A DNA stretch of 64,000 bases from Planctomycetaceae bacterium. GTDB taxonomy: Bacteria > Planctomycetota > UBA1135 > GCA-002686595. Positions 27,216-35,204 of the stretch are shown here, piece by piece. Positions within the stretch are counted from its first letter, which is position 1. Each line of letters opens with the position of its first letter. The notes below the pieces were generated by a model, which saw only the letters and a list, made by a program, of their open reading frames with translations, did not search any database and was not told the DNA's origin. Position numbers and translations under genes: made by a program. Location: positions 124,001 through 188,000 of the forward strand of contig WGMC01000013.1 in NCBI GenBank assembly GCA_016125265.1, read 5' to 3'.

Positions 27216-29759
27216 TCATCGGACCGCCTGTCCCGGACCCTGAACCCCGTGGGGCGCGCGCTCCCGCCGCTGCAACAGGAGCGCGCCCACCCCCAGGCCC
27301 AGCCCCGCCCCCACGAGCCAGGGCGCGAGCGCATGCGGCCCCGACGGTGGGTCCGCGGAGGGCACCGCGGCGGGCAGGTCCCCGGGGCCGAGCGCCGCGA
27401 CCGGCGGCGCGGGGTTCTGCTCCAGGGGCAAGGGAGCCGCGACCGAGAGCGGCGGCCCAGGCACCCCCCCCACGCTGACCCGAAGCGCCGTGCCCCCGGC
27501 CAGATCGAGGGGCGGCCAGGGACCGCGGCGCTCGCGGAGGCCGCCCTCGCCCAGGGGCCCCGACGGGGCCCAGAGCGGCACGCGGGCCAGGTCACGGCCG
27601 GGCTGGGCCGGGTCGCGGAGCACCGCCTGGACCCCGGCCGGGAGCGCCGGGTCGAGGCCCCCGACGACGAGTTCGGGCGACCCGTCCCGCCCCGGCAGGA
27701 CCGTCGCCCGCGCCACGGGACTGGGACGCTCCGCCAGCCAGGCCAGGAGGGCCGCCAGGCGCTCCGGCGCGAACTCCGCCGGCTCCGCGACCGCATCGAA
27801 GGGCCCCCCCGCCAGGGTCGCCACCCGTCCCAGACCCCGGCGCGCGACCGCGCCCACGGGTTCGCCGTCCGGGCCGCCCAAAAAAGCCTCCGCCCCGGGT
27901 TGGAGCTGGGCCGCCATGGGCCTCAGGACCGCGCTGGGTGGGGCGGCGGCGCCCGCGACGCGCCGGGCCAGATCGCCGCCGCGCGACCAATCCAGGGCCA
28001 GGGGCTGGTCCTGGAACCGCTCGCGCGAAATCTCCCCCACCAGCAACTCCGCCAAACTCGCGAGCGCCTCCTGCGGCACCTCGAACACGCGCCCGGGCGC
28101 CAGCGCTTCGAGCGGCGCCAATTGCCGCTCGGGACCGAGCGCCACCGCGACCAACTCCACCCCGAGTTCCCGGAGGTTTTGTGCCACAGCGGCCGCGCGC
28201 TCCTCGGGCCGAGTCGGGTCGCCCTCCTCGCGGCCGTCGCTCAAGAGGAACGCGAGCGCCGGCCGAGCGACTTCGCGGCGCTCGTTGACGAAGTCCTCGG
28301 CCGCGGCCAGCAACGCGGTGGGCCCACTCGGTGGGCGTGTGTCGAGCAAGCGCTTCGCGGTGCGCGTGCGTTCGTCGGCGCCGCCGAGATCGATCCCTTC
28401 GTAGAGCCGCGCGGTGAAGAAGTGCACACGCACACGATCGCCCGCGGGCACCGCGTCGAGCACCGCCGTCATCGCGCGTTCGAGGGCCGCGAACGGTTCG
28501 CCGGCCATGCTGCCGGACGCGTCGACGAGCATCACCACGTCGCGCGGCGGCCGTTCGGGCGGCGCGGGCAGGAGTGCCGCGCGCTCGGCGAGACGCGGAT
28601 CGCGTTCGAGGCCCAGGAAGCGGGCGTCGAACGCGCCCAGCCAGCCGCCGCCCCGATCGATCCACGAGCTGAGTGCGTCGGGGCTGAGGTCCCACGTGCC
28701 CGCGCCGAGGCTGATGCAGAGGTCGAACTCGCCGATGCGCGCCGCGAACTGGGCCGGTTCCAAGCGCTCGATCCCGAGGCCCAACTCGGCCATGCGTGCG
28801 GCGTCGAGCCACGGCGCCGCCGCCGCGCGGTGCTCTTTCGGCACGAGCAACGCCGCGCGCGCGAGGTCGCCCGCGAGCACGGCCAACTCGCGCCGGTTGT
28901 TCTCCGGAAACGCCTCGAACGCGACCGAACCGCCCAGGGAGAGCGATACCGCGAGGCGCGAAAGCCCGGGCGGCGCCGGACCGACGTCGAGACCGACCCT
29001 CCACCGCGTGCCCTGTTCGGCGCCTTTGGGCACGGGCACCCGCGCGGTGCGCGGCGCGTCCCCGCGGTTCGGCCCAAGCCACTCCGAGCGCAGCTCGATC
29101 CACTCCGGCGGTTCCGGGTGCACGAGCGCCAGGTCCACCGCGACGACGAGCGGCGCGCCGGGCACGACCCGCTCGGGCAACTCGACGTCGAGGAGCGCCC
29201 CGTCGGGACGCGTCGACACGGGCAGCGGCGCCCAATGGGTCGAGCTGACGCGCAAGGCCGCGAGCAACGCCCGTGCGCCCGTTCCGCCGGTGATGCCGTC
29301 GGTGAACAGCGCGAGGCGTCCGGGGCGGCGCTCGGGACCGCCGAGGTGCGCGCGCGCCAGCTCGAGGGCGCCGGCGAGGTCGCTGGCGCCGTCCTGCCCG
29401 CGGGGGGGACGGGGGTCGAAGGGCTCGCCGCCGCTGCCCGCCAGTCGGTCGAGCAACTCGCGCGGATCGCCGGGGCCGAAGAGCGTCGCGGCGGAGCTCG
29501 CGAAGGTCACGACCGCGATCGATTCGCCGCGCGCGCGCGCGCCCTCGGCCTCGTCGCGCAGGAGCGCTGTCGCGGCGGCGAGGCAGTCCGGGCGCGGCCG
29601 GCGCACACTCGCCGACAGGTCGAGCACCACCACGGTGCGGGCGGCGAGGGGCTCCACCCCCTCGGGAAACAGCGGCAGGGAGGCGACGGCGCCGAGGACC
29701 ACCAGGAGCGCCGCCAGCAGAAGGCCGCGGGACGCGCCGTATCCGCGCGGTCGGTTCAA
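27216..29759 (-). CDS. Two-vWA-domain membrane protein
   Basis: 847 aa from TTG 29759, which overlaps the mnmA stop (TTGA). An N-terminal span (LLLAALLVVLGAVASL, ~13-30) is followed by a first von Willebrand A domain (VVVLDLSASVRR; the MIDAS DxSxS is kept). Next come a beta-type domain, a region with GGGWLGAFDARFLGL resembling a class I glutamine amidotransferase-like fold, and a second vWA domain (VVMLVDASGSMAGEPF, then FLLSDGREEGD). It ends in a C-terminal span (LVGAGLGLGVGALLLQ). Similar layouts occur in membrane vWA proteins of planctomycetes; function unknown, perhaps envelope assembly. No catalytic Cys triad seen, so the middle domain is probably structural. Confidence 0.78.
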   Translation of the reverse strand: MNRPRGYGASRGLLLAALLVVLGAVASLPLFPEGVEPLAARTVVVLDLSASVRRPRPDCLAAATALLRDEAEGARARGESIAVVTFASSAATLFGPGDPRELLDRLAGSGGEPFDPRPPRGQDGASDLAGALELARAHLGGPERRPGRLALFTDGITGGTGARALLAALRVSSTHWAPLPVSTRPDGALLDVELPERVVPGAPLVVAVDLALVHPEPPEWIELRSEWLGPNRGDAPRTARVPVPKGAEQGTRWRVGLDVGPAPPGLSRLAVSLSLGGSVAFEAFPENNRRELAVLAGDLARAALLVPKEHRAAAAPWLDAARMAELGLGIERLEPAQFAARIGEFDLCISLGAGTWDLSPDALSSWIDRGGGWLGAFDARFLGLERDPRLAERAALLPAPPERPPRDVVMLVDASGSMAGEPFAALERAMTAVLDAVPAGDRVRVHFFTARLYEGIDLGGADERTRTAKRLLDTRPPSGPTALLAAAEDFVNERREVARPALAFLLSDGREEGDPTRPEERAAAVAQNLRELGVELVAVALGPERQLAPLEALAPGRVFEVPQEALASLAELLVGEISRERFQDQPLALDWSRGGDLARRVAGAAAPPSAVLRPMAAQLQPGAEAFLGGPDGEPVGAVARRGLGRVATLAGGPFDAVAEPAEFAPERLAALLAWLAERPSPVARATVLPGRDGSPELVVGGLDPALPAGVQAVLRDPAQPGRDLARVPLWAPSGPLGEGGLRERRGPWPPLDLAGGTALRVSVGGVPGPPLSVAAPLPLEQNPAPPVAALGPGDLPAAVPSADPPSGPHALAPWLVGAGLGLGVGALLLQRRERAPHGVQGPGQAVR

Positions 29760-30955
29760 CCGCCGCGGCGCGCCGCGGGACGCGCGGGGCTGGAACCGGC
29801 GCGGGCCGCGCCGCCGTCGGGCGCTTCCGGCGCGGCGGGCGCGGGCGGACGCTCGGCGCGCGCGATCCACCCTCCACCGACCAGGCGATTGCCCAGGTAG
29901 AGGGCCGCACCCTGCCCCGCGGCCACCGCCAGTTGCGGCGTGTCGAAGAGCACACGCGCGCGACCCGCGCCGTCGACGTGCACCTCGGCAGGCGCCGCGT
30001 TGTGGTGGTAGCGCACCTGCACGTCCGCGCGGAGCGGGCCGCCGCTCGGCGGATCGATGCCGATCCAGTTGACGGCGTCCATCTCGAGCCACGCGCTCGT
30101 GCACGCATCGGCTGGCCCGAGCACCACGGTCGCACTGTCGACGATCAGATCGACCACGTACATGGGATTGCCGGTCGCGACACCGAGGCCGCGGCGCTGG
30201 CCGATCGTGTAGCGCTCGATCCCGTCGTGTTCGCCGAGCGGTTTGCCCGCCGTGTCGACGATCGGGCCGGCGCGGAACTCCACACCACGCTCGGCGAGCA
30301 GGCGGCGGTAGTCGTTGCCCGGCACGAAACAGATCTCCTGGCTGTCCGCCTTCTTCGCGGTGCGGAGGTTGGCGCGTTCGGCGAGCGCGCGCACCTCGGG
30401 TTTGGTCAAGTCCCCGAGCGGCAGACGCGTGCGCGAGAGGTGCTCCTCGGAGACCGCGAAGAGTTGGTAACTCTGGTCCTTCGCGCGGTCCACGCCGCGG
30501 CGCACGGCCACGCGGCCGCCCTCGCGCCCGATGCGCGCGTAGTGGCCCGTCGCGACACCGGCAGCGCCCAGTTCCTCGGCGCAGTCGAACAGGGACCCGA
30601 ACTTGAGGTCGCGGTTGCAGAGTGCGCAGGGATTCGGCGTGCGACCGGCCTGGTACTCGGCGACGAAGTGGCGGATCAGGGAGCCGAATTCGCGCTGGAA
30701 ATCGACCGCTTGGAACGGCACCCCGAGTGCCGCGGCGACCATGCGCGCGTCCCGCGCGTCCCCGGCCGAGCAGCACGACTTCTTGGCGGACTGCTCTTCC
30801 CCCACGGAGACGCCGTTGCGCATGAACACACCCACGAGGGGGTGGCCGGCTTCGCGCAGCATCCAAGCGGCGACGGAGCTGTCCACACCCCCGCTCATCG
30901 CAACCAGGAGGCGCGAGGAAGGGTCAAAGACGTCGTGAGGAAGATCCCTGTGCAT
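29756..30955 (-). CDS. mnmA: tRNA-specific 2-thiouridylase MnmA
   Basis: Thiolates U34 of tRNA-Glu, -Gln and -Lys in the cytoplasm; both tRNA-Glu(UUC) and tRNA-Lys(UUU) are encoded nearby. PP-loop SGGVDSS at 21-27. The catalytic cysteine C110 is in TPNPCALCNR, with partner C209 in SQEICFVPG. The GQRRGLGVA segment of the central domain is present. The last ~30 residues (Pro/Ala/Gly/Arg-rich) extend beyond the family norm. ATG 30955; TAGACT at 31051-31056 is a possible -10. Followed by the TTGA-coupled vWA gene. Confidence 0.95.
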   Translation of the reverse strand: MHRDLPHDVFDPSSRLLVAMSGGVDSSVAAWMLREAGHPLVGVFMRNGVSVGEEQSAKKSCCSAGDARDARMVAAALGVPFQAVDFQREFGSLIRHFVAEYQAGRTPNPCALCNRDLKFGSLFDCAEELGAAGVATGHYARIGREGGRVAVRRGVDRAKDQSYQLFAVSEEHLSRTRLPLGDLTKPEVRALAERANLRTAKKADSQEICFVPGNDYRRLLAERGVEFRAGPIVDTAGKPLGEHDGIERYTIGQRRGLGVATGNPMYVVDLIVDSATVVLGPADACTSAWLEMDAVNWIGIDPPSGGPLRADVQVRYHHNAAPAEVHVDGAGRARVLFDTPQLAVAAGQGAALYLGNRLVGGGWIARAERPPAPAAPEAPDGGAARAGSSPARPAARRGG

Positions 30956-31050
30956 CGGGAAGGGGCGGGCCGCCGGTCTGGGGGCGAATGGGGACGGGGG
31001 CCGGGAGGCCGTGTCCGAAGGGGCGTTCGCGCCCGGATCCTGGGGCCGTT

Positions 31051-31056
31051 AGTCTA
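31051..31056 (-). promoter_or_regulatory. Candidate -10 for mnmA
   Basis: TAGACT on the minus strand (context GAGTAGACTAACGG), about 95 bases upstream of the mnmA ATG; GGGACA lies 14 bases further up, a short spacer. The opposite strand of the same spot is near the yajC side, so assignment is tentative. Confidence 0.3.
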
Positions 31057-31190
31057 CTCGGCCCTCGTGCTGTCCCAGCCGGTCCCGGCCGACGCAGCAC
31101 ACCCCCACGCGTTTTCCCCCGCATCCTTAGCCCAGGCCCAGCTCGCACCCCAGGGGACGCGATCTGGGCACGCCACGCCGCCCGTTGCCC

Positions 31191-31628
31191 ATGACCGCCG
31201 CCACGCCGCCCGTTCTGCCCCTCTCGTTCCTCACGTCGCTGCCCTCGGTCCAAGAGGGCCAGAGCGCCACCACCGCGGCTCCGCAATCCGGCGGCGATGG
31301 GACGGGGGCGGGCGCGACGGAGCCCCGACCGGGCCTCTTCGATTCCATGTGGTTCCCGGTGCTGATGATGGTCGGCATCTTCTGGCTGATCGTGATCGGG
31401 CCGGAGCGCAAGCAGCGCAAGAAGCGCGAAGCGATGCTCTCCTCCCTCGAGAAGGGCCAAAAGGTGCTGACCACCAGCGGCATCTTCGGCCAGGTGGCGC
31501 AGATCCAGGACCAGGTGGTCACGGTGCAGGTGGCCGAGGGTGTGCGCATGCGTTTTGCGCGCCACGCGATCCAGACCGTCGTCGACACCGACGCCGCCGA
31601 CACCAAGGACGAGAAGAAGGACAAGTGA
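31191..31628 (+). CDS. yajC: Preprotein translocase auxiliary subunit YajC
   Basis: Small inner-membrane partner of SecDF (145 aa). An N-terminal extension of ~40 residues precedes the span (WFPVLMMVGIFWLIVIG), followed by the diagnostic PERKQRKKREAMLSSL and the beta barrel KGQKVLTTSGIFGQV. ATG 31191 is preferred over an upstream TTG at 31185. A charged tail (DTKDEKKDK) ends the protein. secD/secF are not adjacent, unlike in many bacteria. Its stop overlaps the next gene (GTGA). Confidence 0.92.
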   Translation: MTAATPPVLPLSFLTSLPSVQEGQSATTAAPQSGGDGTGAGATEPRPGLFDSMWFPVLMMVGIFWLIVIGPERKQRKKREAMLSSLEKGQKVLTTSGIFGQVAQIQDQVVTVQVAEGVRMRFARHAIQTVVDTDAADTKDEKKDK

Positions 31629-32233
31629 CGAGCGGCGCGCGCCGGGCCCGGCTCGATGCGGCCCGGCTCGGCGCGACGCGCGCGGCGGCGCTCACGGCCG
31701 CCCTGTCCGTGCGGGCGGGACGAGCGCTCCGCGGCGCTGGCCGCAGGTGGGCGCGCTCCCTCGAACTGGCGCTCCTTACCCATCTGCCGGCGCCGCTAGC
31801 GTCGGCGCTGGGACTCGACGCGTTCCGGCTCGACGCGCACCGCTTTGGCGCGCTGGGTGAAGCGCTCGCGCGTCGGTACCTCGAGTCCGTCGGGTGGCGC
31901 ACCTTGGCGCAGCGGCTCTGGGCCGGGGATGCGGAGTTCGACCTCTTGCTGGCGCGAGCCGGCGAGTTGGCCGCGGTCGAAGTGAAGTCCCGCCGTGTGC
32001 CCCGCGGCGAGGATCCCGCCCGCTGGCCAGCGGCGGAGCGTGTGGACCCGGAACGCCTCGCTCGCCTGCAAGACGCGGCCCGGCGCCTTGCGCGGGACAC
32101 ACGGCGGGCCGTCCGTGTGCACGTGCTCGAGGTCTACCTCTTCGAGGACCGCCGCCGGCCCTGGGTGCGACTCGATCCCGCGGGCGCGGGCGGCGTGCAC
32201 GTGCCACCGGGGAATGCACGGGACGGGAGATAA
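31625..32233 (+). CDS. yraN: UPF0102 (YraN-like) protein
   Basis: 202 aa from GTG 31625, overlapping the yajC stop (GTGA). After an Arg/Ala-rich N-terminus of ~75 residues comes the family core: FGALGEALARRYLESVGW, then FDLLLARAGELAAVEVKSRR. The D...E.K pattern matches the restriction-endonuclease-like fold of YraN. The C-terminal YLFEDRRRPWVRLDP is also typical. Function of the family is poorly known (nuclease-like). The stop codon TAA merges with the A-tract of the minus-strand tRNA-Glu terminator. Confidence 0.8.
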   Translation: MTSGARRARLDAARLGATRAAALTAALSVRAGRALRGAGRRWARSLELALLTHLPAPLASALGLDAFRLDAHRFGALGEALARRYLESVGWRTLAQRLWAGDAEFDLLLARAGELAAVEVKSRRVPRGEDPARWPAAERVDPERLARLQDAARRLARDTRRAVRVHVLEVYLFEDRRRPWVRLDPAGAGGVHVPPGNARDGR

Positions 32234-32274
32234 AAAGGCGGGAGGCCGCGGGACTGGTGTCCGGCGGCCTCCCG
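32232..32274 (-). terminator. Intrinsic terminator of tRNA-Glu
   Basis: On the minus strand, a 10-bp perfect stem (CGGGAGGCCG/CGGCCTCCCG, 32265-32274 with 32239-32248) is followed within two bases by TTTTT. It lies directly after the tRNA 3' end. Confidence 0.85.
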
Positions 32275-32352
<78 letters not shown>

Positions 32353-32390
32353 TGGTGGCTCCGCGGTCGTTTCCGTCGCGGAGGGGCGGG

Positions 32391-32419
32391 AGGATAGGGC
32401 CGTGCGTGGGGCCTGTCAA
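32391..32419 (-). promoter_or_regulatory. Promoter of tRNA-Glu
   Basis: On the minus strand, consensus TTGACA (32419-32414), a 17-base spacer, TATCCT (32396-32391), about 40 bases before the mature tRNA 5' end. This is the best sigma-70-type promoter in the window. Its TATCCT matches the -10-like hexamer before the lipoprotein gene at 62293. Confidence 0.82.
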
Positions 32420-32458
32420 CCAAAGAAGCCCAGGGTCCCGGGACAAAGTGTCCCGGGG

Positions 32459-33745
32459 TCAGGCCCGGGTCCAACCGGCGGCCGCCAGCCCGGCCAGGGC
32501 GTGCCGAGTTTCGCGCTCCATGTTGTCGACCAGCTCGCCCGGGCCGCGCACGTCCCGCGGCAGGACGTCGAACGTGTAGGTTTCGACCTCGAGGTGCAGT
32601 TCGTCGACGCCCCAAGTTTCCGGGTGCGAAAGGGCGAGCGCCAAGAGCTCGGCCCCGTGCCGCGCCGTGGTGCCGAGTCCCCCACCGAGATTCGACTCGC
32701 CCTCCGGCGCTGCTCCGAGATCGACGGGCACGTGGAAGTGGCAACGCCATTCCTCGGCGCGCAGCCAGTCGCTCCGCCCGCGGGTGAGTTGCTGCGCGAC
32801 GTCCGGCAGGTCGTCGGCGCGCAGCAGTTCGCCGCCGGGCAAACGCGCGCTCGTCTGGTGCAGGTACACACCTTCCGCCAGGGCGAGGAAACGCGCACGC
32901 GCTTCGCCGTTCGCGCCCGGATCCAAAAGTCGCAGGGCGTTCGAGAGCTGCAACTTGCCGAGCGGCACACGCGCGGCGCGCGCGGCTTCGAGGGCGACCG
33001 CGGGCGCTTCGAACTCCACCGCCGCATGGCAGGCGTCGAGGCAGAGGCCGAGGTGCCGTAGCACGGCGGCGCGCGCTTCGTCGGGCGAAACACCCCGTTC
33101 GTCGGCGGCGCTGTCCGCACCGCGCTCGAGCAGCGCCGCGACGAGCTCGCCGAATTCGGCGGTGTCGTTGGCGGCCGAGCGCGGTTCGGGCTCCACGCTC
33201 AACACCACCCGCACACCCGTCGCGGCTTCGAGTTCCGCGAGGTCCACCGCGACGGCCGCCAGCGCTTCGGCAGCCCCCGTGCGGCCCGCCGCGCCGAAAC
33301 CGCCCGCGTGGGTACTGATGGAGACGTGGCCCGCCAGCCGCCCCGACCGCCGCGCGACACGTTCCGCGACGGACGCGACCGCCAACGTGAACTCGCGTCG
33401 GCGCGGGTCGTGCCAGTGGGGCGCGAACACACCGCGTTTCAGGCCGGGTGCGTGGAAGCCGCCGAACGGGAACGCGTTGAACGTGAAGCCGTCGAGACCG
33501 CGGTCGACGAGGCGGCCCGCGAACGCGTCCGCCGCGCCGCCGGGCAGCCCGAGTTCGAACGCGGCCTTCGCGGGCAGGTAGAGCCCGACACCAAATGCGC
33601 CGCTCCCGCCGAAACGCCGGGCAAGGGGCACGGCGACCCGGTCCAGGGCGAGCTCCACACCGGCCAGGTCCTCCGCGGGCACCACGTTGAGGCAGTACCC
33701 AAGGCGCACGCGGCGGCCGGGGTGGTCCGGGTGCTCGAACTGCAC
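32459..33745 (-). CDS. eboE: EboE-like TIM-barrel protein
   Basis: 428 aa from GTG 33745. The N-terminus (GYCLNVVPAEDLAGVE) and internal FNAFPFGGFH, HVSISTHAGGFG, VVLSVEPEPRS and GLCLDACHAAVEFE fit the EboE branch of the xylose-isomerase-like TIM barrels. These belong to the ebo (metabolite traffic) clusters known in cyanobacteria, algae-associated bacteria and others. The usual partners eboA-D and F are not in the window, so it is a solitary copy. An unrelated sugar-phosphate isomerase is the alternative. Metal ligands H/D/E typical of the fold are visible, but activity is not inferred. Confidence 0.65.
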   Translation of the reverse strand: MQFEHPDHPGRRVRLGYCLNVVPAEDLAGVELALDRVAVPLARRFGGSGAFGVGLYLPAKAAFELGLPGGAADAFAGRLVDRGLDGFTFNAFPFGGFHAPGLKRGVFAPHWHDPRRREFTLAVASVAERVARRSGRLAGHVSISTHAGGFGAAGRTGAAEALAAVAVDLAELEAATGVRVVLSVEPEPRSAANDTAEFGELVAALLERGADSAADERGVSPDEARAAVLRHLGLCLDACHAAVEFEAPAVALEAARAARVPLGKLQLSNALRLLDPGANGEARARFLALAEGVYLHQTSARLPGGELLRADDLPDVAQQLTRGRSDWLRAEEWRCHFHVPVDLGAAPEGESNLGGGLGTTARHGAELLALALSHPETWGVDELHLEVETYTFDVLPRDVRGPGELVDNMERETRHALAGLAAAGWTRA

Positions 33746-33755
33746 GGGCTTGTGT

Positions 33756-34031
33756 TCAGGCGCTGGGGACGGGCAGACCCTCGTCCACCAGGAGCACGGG
33801 GATGCGGTCGCGCACCGGATAGGCGATGCGCTGGTCCTGGCGCACCAGGGCGTGTTCGAGCGGCTCGGTCACGGCGGCTCCGCCGACGTTCTCGAGGTTG
33901 CCTTTCGAGATCGCGCCGTTGAGCCGCGCCAGAAGTGCGCTGTCGGCCAGCGCCAGCGGTTGGTGGCTCTCGGGGCAGGCCAGGATCGCGAGCAGGTCGG
34001 GATCCACGACGGGGGGTTGGGTTTGGGCCAT
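33756..34031 (-). CDS. Trm112-like (UPF0434) protein
   Basis: 91 aa from ATG 34031. The core pattern DPDLLAILACPESHQPL and the C-terminal YPVRDRIPVLLVDEG are typical of Trm112/YcaR small methyltransferase activators. Only one Cys remains of the usual zinc-binding set, so it may not bind zinc. It ends 10 bases before the EboE-like start, suggesting cotranscription. Confidence 0.8.
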   Translation of the reverse strand: MAQTQPPVVDPDLLAILACPESHQPLALADSALLARLNGAISKGNLENVGGAAVTEPLEHALVRQDQRIAYPVRDRIPVLLVDEGLPVPSA

Positions 34032-34056
34032 GGGAGGTTCGCGCGGTGGCGTGAGG

Positions 34057-34062
34057 AGGGTA
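34057..34062 (-). promoter_or_regulatory. Candidate -10 for the Trm112/EboE-like pair
   Basis: TACCCT on the minus strand in context CGCTACCCTCC, about 25 bases before ATG 34031. The flanks are nearly identical to the mdh and sucC sites. Confidence 0.4.
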
Positions 34063-34067
34063 GCGGT

Positions 34068-34096
34068 TCGACCGCCAGGTTGGCGCCGGTTAGGCT
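34068..34096 (+). promoter_or_regulatory. Candidate promoter of the 360-aa exported protein
   Basis: TCGACC (34068-34073), 17-base spacer, TAGGCT (34091-34096). The ATG lies 11 bases further on, so the leader would be only a few bases. It overlaps the opposite-strand Trm112 promoter region, making a compact divergent pair. Confidence 0.4.
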
Positions 34097-34107
34097 GCCT
34101 TCCCGCC

Positions 34108-35190
34108 ATGTCGAGACCGTCCGTGTGCGCGTTCCTGGCGCTGGCCTTGCCCGGTTGGGCGGGCCAGGGAAGTGCCGATGCGCCGGGACTCCGCGTCGAT
34201 CCCGGCCCCCTGGCCGCGGCGCTCGGCGCCGTGGCGGGTGTCGAGAAGCCCCGTGCGCTCGCCATCGCCCCCTGGCCCCGCGCGCCCGACGGCGCGGCCT
34301 TCGCGCCCGAGGAGTGGCGCGCGGCGGATTGGGAGCGCCTCGGGGCGCTCTACGCCGCGGCGGGTGGCGAGTCGCCCAGCGCCTTCAACCGGGCCGAGCT
34401 GGCGCTCGCCGCCCTCGCCAGCGGCCGTACCGGGGACGCCTGGCGCCACGGCGCCAAGCTCCCCCCCGCCGAACTGGCCACGATCCTGCCGCACTTCTTG
34501 CCCGGCGCCGCGGCCGCAGCAGGCCCTGGCGGAATCGCGAGAGACCTGCCCGAGGGTGTGGTGTTGCGCCCCGCGCTGCCGCCGCCGACGGGCCAGGGTG
34601 GCTCGCCGGAGCGCGCGCGTGTGGAACTCGTCGGTTTCGAGATCGCGGACGCGACCGTCGCGGTGGTGGTCACGGTGGAGGGCGACGGCGTGGAACTCGA
34701 GTTCCGCCACCTCGGCGGACCGCCGGTTTCGTTCTCCGCCGTGGTGCCGTGCCCGCCGCGGCTCGTGATGACCGTCGAATACGCCGACTGGGAGCGGCAG
34801 GAGGGTGTCGGACTGGCCCGGCCCCTGCGACTGGAGCCCGGTTCCGCGCCGCTGCGCCTGTGGGGCCGCTTCGAGCGCCGCCGACCGGCCTGGCCCGGGC
34901 ACCTCCCCCACCCGTTGCCGGCCCAGATCGCCGCGTACGGACTCGCGTTCCACCTGCCCGAGGGCAGCGACTGGGAGGCCGGGCACGGTTTGGCGGGGCT
35001 CGCGCAGTTGATCGGACGCACCACGGGTCTGCGCGTGTCGCAGGCGGTGCCCGTGTCCGAGGCGGTGCCCGCGGCCGACGGCGCGCCGTGGCCGATCGGG
35101 ATCCACCTCGTCAGCGAAGTGGCCCGCGCGGAAAAGGTCGCCGACCTCCTCGGCCAACTGGAGCGATTCCTCCTCGGGGCCAGACGTTGA
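34108..35190 (+). CDS. Unknown exported protein, 360 aa
   Basis: Not recognised. ATG 34108 gives MSRPSVCAFLALALPGWAGQG, a short signal-peptide-like start. The middle has VELVGFEIADATVAVVVTVEGDG, a beta-sandwich-like stretch; the C-terminal third is mixed alpha/beta. No motif or repeat stands out. The stop overlaps an alternative TTG start of the aminopeptidase gene, and the two are probably cotranscribed. Confidence 0.6.
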   Translation: MSRPSVCAFLALALPGWAGQGSADAPGLRVDPGPLAAALGAVAGVEKPRALAIAPWPRAPDGAAFAPEEWRAADWERLGALYAAAGGESPSAFNRAELALAALASGRTGDAWRHGAKLPPAELATILPHFLPGAAAAAGPGGIARDLPEGVVLRPALPPPTGQGGSPERARVELVGFEIADATVAVVVTVEGDGVELEFRHLGGPPVSFSAVVPCPPRLVMTVEYADWERQEGVGLARPLRLEPGSAPLRLWGRFERRRPAWPGHLPHPLPAQIAAYGLAFHLPEGSDWEAGHGLAGLAQLIGRTTGLRVSQAVPVSEAVPAADGAPWPIGIHLVSEVARAEKVADLLGQLERFLLGARR

Positions 35191-35204
35191 ACGCGGAGTC
35201 GCCG

